Assembly: GCF_029961185.1 (NCBI RefSeq)
Contig: NZ_JASBQQ010000001.1
Location: forward strand, 600,552 to 664,551
Direction: 5' to 3'
DNA from: Albidovulum aestuarii
Lineage (GTDB): Bacteria > Pseudomonadota > Alphaproteobacteria > Rhodobacterales > Rhodobacteraceae
Length of the DNA: 64,000 nucleotides
Both the position numbers and the translations under genes were made by a program. The stretch's first letter is position 1; each line of letters opens with the position of its first letter. This document shows, one piece after another, positions 18,765 to 26,486 of this stretch. The notes below the pieces were generated by a model, which was given only the letters and a program-made list of their open reading frames with translations, searched no databases and was not told the DNA's origin.

Positions 18765-19211
18765 ATGAAATCCGCCATCGCCCTGATCCTGACCCTCTGT
18801 CTCGCACCGGCCGCGCTGGCGGATGACCCCGCCGCAACCGTTCTGGAGCCGGTTCCGGCGACCGAAGTGACGCTGGCCGACCTGCTCTGGCTCAAACGGC
18901 CGATCGTCGTCTTTGCCGACAGCCCGAACGACCCCGCATTCCAGACCCAGTTGAGATACCTCGCCGAGGACCCCGGTGAATTGCTCAAGCGCGATGTCGT
19001 CATCCTGACCGACACCGATCCCGCCACCCTGTCCGAAGCCCGCCGCAAGCTGCGTCCGCGCGGCTTTTCCATCGTGTTGCTGGACAAGGACGGCGACGTG
19101 AAGCTGCGCAAACCGCTCCCATGGAGCGTGCGCGAGATCGTGCGGGCGATCGACAAGTTCCCGCTGCGTCGGCAGGAAATCCTCGACCAGAGGCGTGGTT
19201 CGGGTGGGTAG
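18765..19211 (+). CDS. Exported DUF4174 protein
   Basis: A 148-residue protein with a signal peptide (MKSAIALILTLCLAPAALA, cleaved near residue 19) and a DUF4174 domain of thioredoxin-like outline (LWLKRPIVVFADSPNDPAFQ and GFSIVLLDKDGDVKLRKPLP). No CxxC motif is present, so ordinary thiol-disulfide exchange is unlikely. AAAGGAGA lies 6 bases ahead of the start. It diverges from the mutase gene with 101 bases between. Function unknown. Confidence 0.78.
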   Translation: MKSAIALILTLCLAPAALADDPAATVLEPVPATEVTLADLLWLKRPIVVFADSPNDPAFQTQLRYLAEDPGELLKRDVVILTDTDPATLSEARRKLRPRGFSIVLLDKDGDVKLRKPLPWSVREIVRAIDKFPLRRQEILDQRRGSGG

Positions 19212-19218
19212 GCGCTGC

Positions 19219-20097
19219 TCATTCCACACCCTCCGCTGCGAATTCGGGTTCCGCTGTGACGCCGGTGATCTCACCTTTCCGCAACGCGGCCCAATCCGAC
19301 TCATAGGCGGTGGAAAGACGTGCCGTCTCAGCAGCCGAAAAGGGATTGTTGAGCGGTTTTGCTGCCTTTCTGTGCGCGGCGATCCTTGCGGTACGCGCAG
19401 GCCCCGCTGGCACTGCCGCGATATCGGCCAAAGCCTCAGGCCCGAGCGAGGCGTTACCCGTCGTCCCGGCCTGCATATCCACCGTGAGCATGTGTCCCAA
19501 CATGGCCGCACTCAGCCGCCCCACTATCGCATTTTCATAGTGCATCACATTGATCGGAGTATCGGCAAAGACAGTCCGAACCGCCCGCAGGAAAGGCAGC
19601 CAGCTATTGCCCTCTGACGCCGCCAGCCGTGTGCTGTCGATGCTGCCCCGGACCACGCCCCTCAAGGCAAGATGGGCGTGAACCGATCGCCAGTAACCGG
19701 CGAAATCACGGATCGTGACGAAGATCGCAGAGGGTTGCTCGGGCACAAGCTCGGCCACAGCGGACAGGCGGACCAGTGCATCGGGATAAAGCGCGGCTTG
19801 GGCATAGTTGACCCGCATGGCACCGGCGAGGTTCTCATCACTGATCACAACCTTCCCGCAGCCATGGGCTGTCCGGACATGAAGGGCCAGCGCGGCACGC
19901 GCATTCGCCAGGCCGGTAAGGGGCGCCTGCCCCGCAACGTGACTGGAAACGAAATCCTTCAGCCCGGCCGAGCGCATGACATCGGGCCCCCAGAATGCGA
20001 CGCCTGCCTGACGAAGCCGCGCCTGATGGCGGACGAACAACTGCTGCATGGCCGTCGTCCCGGTCCGGTGTGCGCCGATATGCAGGATGTAGTCCAA
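19219..20097 (-). CDS. Sulfotransferase-like P-loop protein
   Basis: A 292-residue protein starting MDYILHIGAHRTGTTAMQQL. GAHRTGTT is the PAPS phosphate-binding loop of the sulfotransferase fold and FVTIRDFAGYWRSVHAHLAL is the second nucleotide contact (Arg ... Ser). The C-terminal region (KPLNNPFSAAETARL) is seen in rhodobacterial sulfotransferase relatives that may modify cell-surface sugars. It begins 17 bases after the pccA stop codon and could be cotranscribed with it, although a role in propionate use is not expected. Substrate unknown. Confidence 0.72.
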   Translation of the reverse strand: MDYILHIGAHRTGTTAMQQLFVRHQARLRQAGVAFWGPDVMRSAGLKDFVSSHVAGQAPLTGLANARAALALHVRTAHGCGKVVISDENLAGAMRVNYAQAALYPDALVRLSAVAELVPEQPSAIFVTIRDFAGYWRSVHAHLALRGVVRGSIDSTRLAASEGNSWLPFLRAVRTVFADTPINVMHYENAIVGRLSAAMLGHMLTVDMQAGTTGNASLGPEALADIAAVPAGPARTARIAAHRKAAKPLNNPFSAAETARLSTAYESDWAALRKGEITGVTAEPEFAAEGVE

Positions 20098-20114
20098 CCT
20101 TCGCCGCGCCCCGC

Positions 20115-22115
20115 TTATTCGAATTCCATGATCACATCATCGACCTTGAGGCTCGCGCCTGCCGCCGCGTTGATCTTTTTGACGACGCCCTTCTTTTCGG
20201 CGCGCAGGATGTTTTCCATCTTCATCGCCTCGACGGTGGCCAGCGCCTGACCTTCCTGCACCTCCTGCCCTTCCTCGACGCTGATCTTCACGATCAGGCC
20301 GGGCATGGGGCACAGAAGAAATTTCGACGTGTCGGGCGGCAGTTTTTCCGGCATCAGCCGCGCAAGCTCGGCCTGACGCGGGGTGCGGACATAGACCTTC
20401 AGGTCGGCTCCGCGTGTGCGGATACGCTGACCCGCCGGGATCTTGTCGACCTTCAGGACGACCGGCTCGCCATCCACCTCCAACCGCGCCAGCGACTGGC
20501 CCGGCGTCCAATCCGATGTCACGCGATGGGCAACGCCATCAGCGAAATGCACCGTTGCACCATCACGGTCGGCGGCAACTTTCACCGCAATCTCTTCGCC
20601 CTGAAGGACCACCACCCAGTCGTCGCCGACATGGCGTTCATGGTTGCCAAGCCGCCCGGTGATGCGGGTGCGGCGGATCTCGGCCACCCGGTTCATCGCG
20701 GCGGCACAGGCCGCAACCCGGCGCAACTGGCCTTCCGAAAGCGTCACGCCGTTGAACCCATCGGGGAACTCCTCGGCGATGAAGGCCGTCGTCATGTCGC
20801 CCGAGACGAATTTCGGATGATCCATCACCGCCGAACAAAACGGCAGGTTATGCCCGATCCCCTCCACTTCGAACGTATCGAGTGCGACGCGCATCCCCTC
20901 AATCGCCTCGCCCCGGGTCGGTGCCCAGGTGCAGAGCTTGGCGATCATCGGGTCGTAATACATGCTGATCTCGCCGCCCTCATAGACGCCGGTATCGTTG
21001 CGCACGACGCCCGTCGAAGTGGCCGCCTCAACCGGTGGGCGGTAGCGGGTCAGGCGCCCGATGGAGGGCAGGAAGTTGCGATACGGGTCCTCGGCGTAAA
21101 GGCGGCTTTCGATGGCCCAGCCGTTGATCTTCAGGTCCTTCTGCGTAAAGGGCAGCTTTTCGCCATCCGCCACGCGGATCATCTGCTCCACAAGGTCCAC
21201 GCCGGTGATGAGTTCGGTAACGGGATGCTCCACCTGCAAACGGGTATTCATCTCAAGGAAGTAGAAATTCTTGTCGCCGTCGACGATGAATTCCACGGTC
21301 CCGGCGCTCGTGTAGCCCACGGCCTTGGCAAGCGCGCAGGCCTGTTCACCCATCGCCTTGCGGGTCGCCTCATCAAGGAAGGGACTTGGCGCCTCTTCGA
21401 TGACCTTCTGGTTCCGCCGCTGGATCGAGCATTCGCGTTCATGCAGGTAAACGCAGTTACCGTGCTTGTCGGCCAGCACCTGAATCTCGATATGGCGCGG
21501 CTGGGTCACGAACTTCTCGATGAAGATGCGGTCGTCGCCGAAGGAGTTCGCGGCCTCGTTCTTCGAGGATTGGAAGCCGTCACGCGCCTCCTCATCATTC
21601 CAGGCGATGCGCATTCCCTTGCCGCCGCCCCCGGCCGAGGCCTTGATCATCACCGGATAGCCGATCTCGCCCGAGATCTTCACCGCCTCATCCGCGTCCT
21701 CAATGAGCCCCATATAGCCCGGCACGGTGGAGACATTGGCCTCCTGCGCCAGTTTCTTCGAGGTGATCTTGTCACCCATCGCCTCGATCGCCGGTGACGG
21801 CGGGCCGACGAACACGACGCCTTCCTTCTCCAAAGCCTCGGCGAATTTCATGTTTTCCGACAGGAAGCCATAACCGGGATGCACTGCCTCCGCACCGGTC
21901 TGGCGGATCGCGTCCATGATCTTGTCGATCACGATATAGGACTGATTGGCGGGCGGCGGGCCGATATGAACGGCCTCGTCAGCCATCTTCACGTGCAGCG
22001 CGTTGCGGTCGGCGTCGGAATAGACGGCCACCGTCTGAATGCCCATCTTGCGGGCCGATTTGATGACGCGGCAGGCGATCTCGCCCCGGTTCGCGATCAG
22101 GATCTTCTTGAACAT
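20115..22115 (-). CDS. pccA: Propionyl-CoA carboxylase alpha subunit (biotin carboxylase + BCCP)
   Basis: A 666-residue subunit that carboxylates its own biotin with bicarbonate and ATP. Domains in order: biotin carboxylase with ATP-grasp (1-445; KASAGGGGKGMR glycine loop, HPGYGFLSEN, EMNTRLQVEHPVTE), the BT linker domain that contacts PccB (about 460-580), and the C-terminal BCCP with the biotinylated Lys in VEAMKMENIL. Architecture and length fit PCC of Rhodobacterales rather than acetyl-CoA carboxylase. It is the partner of PccB 2 kb upstream; the mutase then uses the product. Confidence 0.96.
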   Translation of the reverse strand: MFKKILIANRGEIACRVIKSARKMGIQTVAVYSDADRNALHVKMADEAVHIGPPPANQSYIVIDKIMDAIRQTGAEAVHPGYGFLSENMKFAEALEKEGVVFVGPPSPAIEAMGDKITSKKLAQEANVSTVPGYMGLIEDADEAVKISGEIGYPVMIKASAGGGGKGMRIAWNDEEARDGFQSSKNEAANSFGDDRIFIEKFVTQPRHIEIQVLADKHGNCVYLHERECSIQRRNQKVIEEAPSPFLDEATRKAMGEQACALAKAVGYTSAGTVEFIVDGDKNFYFLEMNTRLQVEHPVTELITGVDLVEQMIRVADGEKLPFTQKDLKINGWAIESRLYAEDPYRNFLPSIGRLTRYRPPVEAATSTGVVRNDTGVYEGGEISMYYDPMIAKLCTWAPTRGEAIEGMRVALDTFEVEGIGHNLPFCSAVMDHPKFVSGDMTTAFIAEEFPDGFNGVTLSEGQLRRVAACAAAMNRVAEIRRTRITGRLGNHERHVGDDWVVVLQGEEIAVKVAADRDGATVHFADGVAHRVTSDWTPGQSLARLEVDGEPVVLKVDKIPAGQRIRTRGADLKVYVRTPRQAELARLMPEKLPPDTSKFLLCPMPGLIVKISVEEGQEVQEGQALATVEAMKMENILRAEKKGVVKKINAAAGASLKVDDVIMEFE

Positions 22116-22241
22116 TATTGTCCCCCTTCAGGCCGCGCCGGGTTGGTCCCGGTCGTGCAAAACAAAAGACCACCGCGGCACGGGGCCACGGTGGTCCGAT
22201 TGATGGCATCGTGGGCCGCAGAAGCAGCCCGGATCAGGTAA

Positions 22242-22442
22242 TCAGTTACAGACGCCGACGTCGTCGCAGAAGACGCCAGCCGCGCCGCCGACGACCGCGC
22301 CGGTAAGGGCGTTGCCGCCAAACGCATCGGCCACGACCGCGCCACCGGCAGCACCGGCGAGGCCGCGCTCCGTGTCCGTGTCAAGGCAGGCCGAGAGGGC
22401 GAAAGTGGCGACTGCCGCCGCAAGAATGGTTCTGATCGACAT
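22242..22442 (-). CDS. Small lipoprotein with glycine-zipper repeat (paralogue 2)
   Basis: A 66-residue lipoprotein precursor: signal peptide with lipobox FALSAC, lipidated Cys at residue 19. The mature part, DTDTERGLAGAAGGAVVADA and GGNALTGAVVGGAAGVFCDD, is a glycine-zipper segment able to insert in or oligomerise at a membrane, and it ends CDDVGVCN. It is a paralogue of the gene 78 bases upstream. Lies between pccA and that gene. Function unknown; similar small proteins are common in the Rhodobacterales envelope. Confidence 0.8.
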   Translation of the reverse strand: MSIRTILAAAVATFALSACLDTDTERGLAGAAGGAVVADAFGGNALTGAVVGGAAGVFCDDVGVCN

Positions 22443-22520
22443 GTAGTTGTTTCTCCGCAGTTCAGGGTCGTGACAAGTGCCCGGTCAGGCTCTGTCAGAC
22501 CGCCTTGATAGGCAATAACG

Positions 22521-22730
22521 TCAGTAGCTGCGCTGGCAAAGACCCACGTCGTCGCAAACCGCGCCGCCGGCCGCACCGATGGCCGCACCGGTGACGACAC
22601 TGTTGTCTGTTGCATCAGCGATAAGCGCACCGGCTGCGGCACCGGCCAGCGCCCGTTCGCCATCGGTCTGCATGCACCCGGCCAGCGCCGCCGCAGCGAC
22701 CAGGCCGAGAATGATCTTGGAAATACGCAT
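22521..22730 (-). CDS. Small lipoprotein with glycine-zipper repeat (paralogue 1)
   Basis: A 69-residue lipoprotein precursor: signal peptide with lipobox ALAGC (Cys19). The mature part QTDGERALAGAAAGALIADA followed by SVVTGAAIGAAGGAVCDDVG repeats the pattern of the neighbour at 22242-22442, including the C-terminal Cys pair (CDDVGLC). A tandem duplication is the simple explanation. AGGAAGAG-like bases lie just before the start. Function unknown. Confidence 0.8.
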   Translation of the reverse strand: MRISKIILGLVAAAALAGCMQTDGERALAGAAAGALIADATDNSVVTGAAIGAAGGAVCDDVGLCQRSY

Positions 22731-23082
22731 TCTGCTCTTCCTCCAGCAAGGTTTGTTTTATGCGCGGAGTCTAGCGAAAACGCGGGGACGTAAAAGTGAA
22801 TTCGACGTGATTTCCGGGCTTCGGCAGGGCATTGCCGACGGCCTGAAGCGCCGGCTCCACAACCTTGCATACACGAGAAAAGTGGCCTGACCCCTGAAGG
22901 GCCAGGCCGTAGAGAAGGGGAAGGGTAACGGTTTTGACAAATCGGGGCGTTATGCTTGCTGTAGGGTGACGCCCCACACTCAGCATGTGCGCTCAAAACG
23001 TCCATGGCAAACCCAAAGTTTCCGTATGGGAAACTATCGGCGGGATCGCGCCCAAACGCCCAATGGTTGCGCAAAAACATGC
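22731..23082. other. 352-base region without a recognisable gene; hairpins only
   Basis: No open frame here looks coding on either strand. Two structures are visible: a hairpin at 22884-22908 (GGCCTGACCC, loop CTGAA, GGGCCAGGCC, one mismatch) and a stem GGGGCGT (22944-22950) with ACGCCCC (22969-22975) around an 18-base loop. TTGACA occurs at 22934-22939 without a convincing -10. The part next to 22730 must hold the promoter of the lipoprotein pair. A small RNA is possible but not supported. Confidence 0.4.
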
Positions 23083-23436
23083 CTATTCGCCCTCACCAAA
23101 AGCTTCAGGAAAGGCGGCTTTGGCCTTGGCCAGATCGATTCTGAGCAACGCTTCGTAACTCTCTGGGTCAAAATCATCTTCCGCCGGAATCACTTCGCGA
23201 CCGAAAAGCCAGCTCAGCCGACCGGCGTCGAGATTGCCGCGCTCAAAGGGTTCTTCGCCAAAATGTTCCCAAAGGGCCGCCATAAAGCCCAGGTCGGCAC
23301 GACGGTCGACCGCGCCACGGTCGCGAAAGCGTTCGCGCGCGATGAGTCGGGTGACACCCTTGGGGTTGCCGCGCCGGATTGTGAACTGAAAATCGGTGCC
23401 CGGAAGGCGGCCCGGAAAGCCGCGATGTTTCAGCAT
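23083..23436 (-). CDS. Conserved-looking hypothetical protein of the pcc cluster
   Basis: A 117-residue soluble protein without a signal peptide or membrane segment. It has a basic N-terminal half (MLKHRGFPGRLPGTDFQFTI, RRGNPKGVTRLIARERFRDR) and an acidic C-terminal half (REVIPAEDDFDPESYEALLR). The composition and codon use look real, and I recall similar short proteins between the carboxylase subunit genes of other Rhodobacterales, but I cannot name a family. It follows a strong hairpin after the small lipoprotein gene. Confidence 0.6.
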   Translation of the reverse strand: MLKHRGFPGRLPGTDFQFTIRRGNPKGVTRLIARERFRDRGAVDRRADLGFMAALWEHFGEEPFERGNLDAGRLSWLFGREVIPAEDDFDPESYEALLRIDLAKAKAAFPEAFGEGE

Positions 23437-23470
23437 GCCACACCCTCCGGGAGAAGGTGCGGGGCTGGAG

Positions 23471-23498
23471 GGGTCGATCCGCCAAGGCGGATCGACCC
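23471..23498. terminator. 13-bp perfect hairpin between lipoprotein gene and hypothetical gene
   Basis: GGGTCGATCCGCC (23471-23483), AA, GGCGGATCGACCC (23486-23498). It starts 8 bases after the stop codon of the minus-strand lipoprotein gene. No T run follows, so it may attenuate rather than fully stop transcription, or protect the message of the small lipoprotein. Confidence 0.65.
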
Positions 23499-23505
23499 GA
23501 AAGCA

Positions 23506-23634
23506 TTAGCTGCCGTACTTGCCGGTGAAGACGGGCTCTTCCGAAACCGGCTGCTCGACGACAACTTCTTCCTGCTGGGCGCAAGCAGCCGCGAAAGCGA
23601 CGAGGGCGCATGCGAGAAGCACTTTATAGGACAT
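23506..23634 (-). CDS. Very small lipoprotein (42 residues)
   Basis: MSYKVLLACALVAFAAACAQ is a signal peptide with lipobox (F-A-A-A-C); the mature part is about 25 residues and acidic (QQEEVVVEQPVSEEPVFTGK). The start is chosen because CAGGAG lies 6 bases upstream; an in-frame ATG at 23688 lacks this. It sits between the carboxylase subunit genes with a perfect hairpin directly after it. Short acidic lipoproteins of this kind are known in Rhodobacterales but have no assigned function. Confidence 0.75.
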   Translation of the reverse strand: MSYKVLLACALVAFAAACAQQEEVVVEQPVSEEPVFTGKYGS

Positions 23635-23845
23635 CTGTAACTCCTGCTCAGATGGGCGGGCGAACGGTCTTCCGTATTGAGCCGCCACAGTTTTTCAAGT
23701 TCGGCGGCCCTGCGGCCACCTGCGATAATCATAGTGCATGCCACATTCCTGGCCCATCGCGCCATAGTCAAGTTCACGAATTGTGGCAGGCCCGCATCAC
23801 TTTTGGGCAGGTATCCGCCTACAGACACAACCTGTTGTGGTTTCA

Positions 23846-24286
23846 TCAGAACGCCTCCCAATAACATGTGGCGTCCTCGACGCTGAAGGCCTCGAAAAAT
23901 TGTGTTGCTTCGGGGGCTGGCGCGCCAAATTCCACGGGCCTGTCCGACAGCGAAATCACCACTTGTTCCGGTACGGGGCCGGTCGTTGGCAAACGCGGCA
24001 GCGCGTAGTGCTGACAAAGCCACTCCATATCCTCCTGTGCGGCCTCTGCCGTCACCGTTCCGCCCGCTCTGGCAATCGCGGGGGCGACGAAGCGGAAACG
24101 GATAGTCAAGCCTTGCGAACCGGGCGCTGTCTGAATCGTATCGAGATAGGTCACGACCTGTCCGGACGGCACCGGCAGCCCGCCAGTCGCGACTGGCGCC
24201 TCCGGCACCGGTCGAAACAGCATCCATATGGCCACAGCGGCCATGCCCGCAAACCCTGCAATGATCCAACGCAGCATCCCCCTCAT
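23846..24286 (-). CDS. Membrane-anchored or exported hypothetical protein (DUF6497-like)
   Basis: A 146-residue protein with an N-terminal hydrophobic segment (MLRWIIAGFAGMAAVAIWML) acting as signal or anchor, then a soluble domain with TIRFRFVAPAIARAGGTV and ISLSDRPVEFG and a conserved-looking tail ATCYWEAF. The gene begins 4 bases after the pccB stop codon and is surely cotranscribed. I associate this type of protein with DUF6497 of Rhodobacterales, from memory and with moderate certainty. Function unknown. Confidence 0.65.
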   Translation of the reverse strand: MRGMLRWIIAGFAGMAAVAIWMLFRPVPEAPVATGGLPVPSGQVVTYLDTIQTAPGSQGLTIRFRFVAPAIARAGGTVTAEAAQEDMEWLCQHYALPRLPTTGPVPEQVVISLSDRPVEFGAPAPEATQFFEAFSVEDATCYWEAF

Positions 24287-24290
24287 CGGC

Positions 24291-25823
24291 TCAAAGCGGA
24301 ATATTGTCGTGCTTTTTCCAAGGGTTGGACAGCCTCTTCGTCCTCAGAGACGCGAAGGCCCGCGCCACCCGCTTGCGCGTCGAATGCGGCATGATCACTT
24401 CATCGATAAAACCCTTTTCGGCGGCCACGAAGGGGTTGGCAAATCGGTCCTCATAGTCCTTTGTCCGCGCCGCAATCTTCTCTTTATCGTCCAACTCAGA
24501 CCGATACAGGATTTCCGTCGCACCCTTGGCGCCCATCACCGCGATTTCTGCCGTTGGCCAGGCATAGTTGAAGTCACCGCGCAGGTGTTTCGACGCCATA
24601 ACGTCATAGGCGCCGCCATAGGCCTTGCGGGTGATCACCGTGACCTTTGGCACCGTCGCCTCGCCATATGCAAAGAGCAGTTTTGCCCCGTGCTTGATGA
24701 CGCCGCCATATTCCTGGCTGGTGCCCGGCAGGAAGCCCGGCACGTCAACCAGCGTCAGGATCGGAATTTCAAACGCATCGCAGAAGCGCACAAAGCGCGC
24801 GGCCTTGCGGCTGCTGTCGATGTCCAGACAGCCCGCCAGCACCAGTGGCTGGTTGGCGACAACACCCACGGTCTGCCCCTCAAGCCGGATGAAGCCGGTG
24901 ATGATATTGCCCGCGTAATCCTTCTGGATCTCGTAAAAATCGCCCTCATCCGCGACCTTCTGGATCAGTTCCTTCATGTCATAGGGCTGGTTCGGGTTGT
25001 CGGGGATAAGTGTGTCGAGGCTGTCTTCCATCCGCGCGACGTCGTCGAAGAAGGGCCGCGTCGGCGCCTTGTCGCGGTTGTTGAGCGGCAGGAAATCGAC
25101 CAGCCTACGGACCTCAACGAGCGCCTCGACATCGTTCTCGAACGCACCATCGGCGACAGAGGATTTCTTGGTATGCGTCGACGCGCCGCCCAGTTCCTCG
25201 GCCGTCACCACCTCATTCGTCACGGTTTTTACGACATCAGGGCCCGTAACGAACATGTAAGACGTGTCCTTCACCATGAAGATGAAGTCGGTCATCGCGG
25301 GGGAGTAGACCGCGCCACCGGCGCAAGGCCCCATGATCAGGCTGATCTGAGGGACTACGCCCGAGGCCATTATGTTGCGCTGAAAGACCTCGGCATAACC
25401 GGCAAGCGAGGCGACGCCTTCCTGAATGCGCGCACCACCGGAATCGTTGATACCGATGACCGGCGCGCCGTTCTGCATCGCCATGTCCATGATTTTGCAG
25501 ATCTTTTGCGCATGGGTTTCTGACAGCGAACCGCCGAAGACGGTGAAATCCTGGGAAAAGACATAGACCATGCGGCCATTGATCGTGCCCCAGCCGGTGA
25601 CGACACCGTCACCCGAAGGCCGATCCTTTTCCATCCCGAAATCGGTGCAGCGATGGGCGACGAACATGTCGAATTCCTCGAACGAGCCTTCGTCGAGCAG
25701 AAGTTCGATCCGTTCGCGCGCAGTCAGCTTGCCCCGTGCGTGCTGCGCATCGATACGGCGCTGGCCTCCGCCGAGCCGGGCCGTGTTGCGGCGCGATTCC
25801 AACTGTTCAAGGATGTCTTTCAT
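24291..25823 (-). CDS. pccB: Propionyl-CoA carboxylase beta subunit (carboxyltransferase)
   Basis: A 510-residue crotonase-fold carboxyltransferase that moves the carboxyl group from biotin on PccA to propionyl-CoA, giving methylmalonyl-CoA. [20 protein letters not shown] (oxyanion glycines of the N domain) and [20 protein letters not shown] (C domain) are diagnostic, and the Asp after [13 protein letters not shown] fits a PCC-type substrate pocket. I start at [11 protein letters not shown], since GGAGGG lies 7 bases ahead; an upstream ATG at 25838 lacks a site. It leads the minus-strand propionate cluster, with TTGC boxes in its promoter region. Confidence 0.96.
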   Translation of the reverse strand: MKDILEQLESRRNTARLGGGQRRIDAQHARGKLTARERIELLLDEGSFEEFDMFVAHRCTDFGMEKDRPSGDGVVTGWGTINGRMVYVFSQDFTVFGGSLSETHAQKICKIMDMAMQNGAPVIGINDSGGARIQEGVASLAGYAEVFQRNIMASGVVPQISLIMGPCAGGAVYSPAMTDFIFMVKDTSYMFVTGPDVVKTVTNEVVTAEELGGASTHTKKSSVADGAFENDVEALVEVRRLVDFLPLNNRDKAPTRPFFDDVARMEDSLDTLIPDNPNQPYDMKELIQKVADEGDFYEIQKDYAGNIITGFIRLEGQTVGVVANQPLVLAGCLDIDSSRKAARFVRFCDAFEIPILTLVDVPGFLPGTSQEYGGVIKHGAKLLFAYGEATVPKVTVITRKAYGGAYDVMASKHLRGDFNYAWPTAEIAVMGAKGATEILYRSELDDKEKIAARTKDYEDRFANPFVAAEKGFIDEVIMPHSTRKRVARAFASLRTKRLSNPWKKHDNIPL

Positions 25824-25871
25824 GATGTCGCCCTCCAAGTCGCTGGCAACCTAGCCTGCGCACCGCTTCGC

Positions 25872-25940
25872 GCAAAGCGGATTTGCGAAAATTTGCAACA
25901 TTAATGCCGATACATCTGTGCAAATTGAATATTTGCGAAG
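25872..25940. promoter_or_regulatory. TTGC/GCAA box cluster upstream of pccB, likely PccR/ScfR-type sites
   Basis: Within 70 bases lie GCAAAG (25872-25877), TTTGCGAAAATTTGCAAC (25882-25899) and the inverted pair GCAAAT-N5-ATTTGC (25920-25936). PccR (a short-chain fatty acyl-CoA regulator of the ScfR/RamB family) of Rhodobacter sphaeroides is known to act through repeated TTTGCAAA-type half-sites upstream of pccB; the half-sites match but the spacing here differs from the one I remember. The regulator gene is not in the window. The cluster lies between pccB and the divergent DUF486 gene. Confidence 0.6.
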
Positions 25941-26071
25941 TTCATCTGAGGAAACGCACAGCGACGCCGGTCTGAACGCGCCGGAACGTCCGCTCCACAC
26001 AGCTTGCGAACCCCTTTTCGGATTTCGCACGCTGGAGTATCAGCAACAAACCTTCCTTCGCGAGCACCCCC

Positions 26072-26425
26072 ATGACATGGCTGCCTGTTCCCGTTGTCAC
26101 GATCGGCCTTCTCATCGCGTCGAATGTCTTCATGACTTTCGCATGGTACGGCCATCTCAAGTTCAAAGCCGCCCCACTCGTAGTCGTGGTCCTCGCGAGT
26201 TGGGGCATTGCGCTGTTCGAATATCTGCTGCAGGTACCCGCGAACAGGATCGGCCACGGTTATTTCAGCGCGGCTGAGCTTAAGTCCATCCAGGAAGTCA
26301 TCACTCTCGTTGTCTTCGCGATCTTCTCGGTGACCTATCTGCGGGAAAGCCTCGGCTGGAACCATGCGGTCGGATTCGGCCTGATCGCACTCGGGGCGTT
26401 CTTCATTTTCCACAAATGGGGATAG
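26072..26425 (+). CDS. DUF486 (DMT family) small membrane protein
   Basis: A 117-residue inner-membrane protein with four hydrophobic helices (residues 5-25, 36-52, 75-92, 97-113), as in DUF486 proteins of the DMT superfamily. FMTFAWYGHLKFK, SWGIALFEYLLQVPANRIG and RESLGWNHAVGFGLIALGAF are family text. Such four-helix proteins probably act as dimers, like small multidrug transporters, but no substrate is established. It diverges from pccB and is 61 bases before an MFS transporter. Confidence 0.88.
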   Translation: MTWLPVPVVTIGLLIASNVFMTFAWYGHLKFKAAPLVVVVLASWGIALFEYLLQVPANRIGHGYFSAAELKSIQEVITLVVFAIFSVTYLRESLGWNHAVGFGLIALGAFFIFHKWG

Positions 26426-26486
26426 GGACCGCACAGAGCCCTGTGCATATGCGCCGCTGGACAAGCCGCAACTTCGCCCATAGGCG

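Noticed and set aside
19995-21797. 600-codon open frame antisense to pccA
   Set aside because: Shadow of the carboxylase coding frame; no recognisable domain, no ribosome site, composition unlike real proteins of the window.
22931-22980. Small RNA or promoter in the 352-base gap
   Set aside because: TTGACA lacks a matched -10, and the stem GGGGCGT/ACGCCCC has a long loop; evidence is too weak to call an RNA gene.
23430-24269. 279-codon minus-strand frame through the small-lipoprotein region
   Set aside because: It overlaps the DUF6497-like and small lipoprotein genes in another frame. A short stretch beginning MKPQQVVSVGGYLPKSDAGL looks protein-like, but no family or ribosome site supports it.
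25901-26464. 187-codon minus-strand frame opposite the DUF486 gene
   Set aside because: The DUF486 protein on the plus strand has clear helices and family text; the minus-strand frame is low-complexity and overlaps the pccB promoter boxes.
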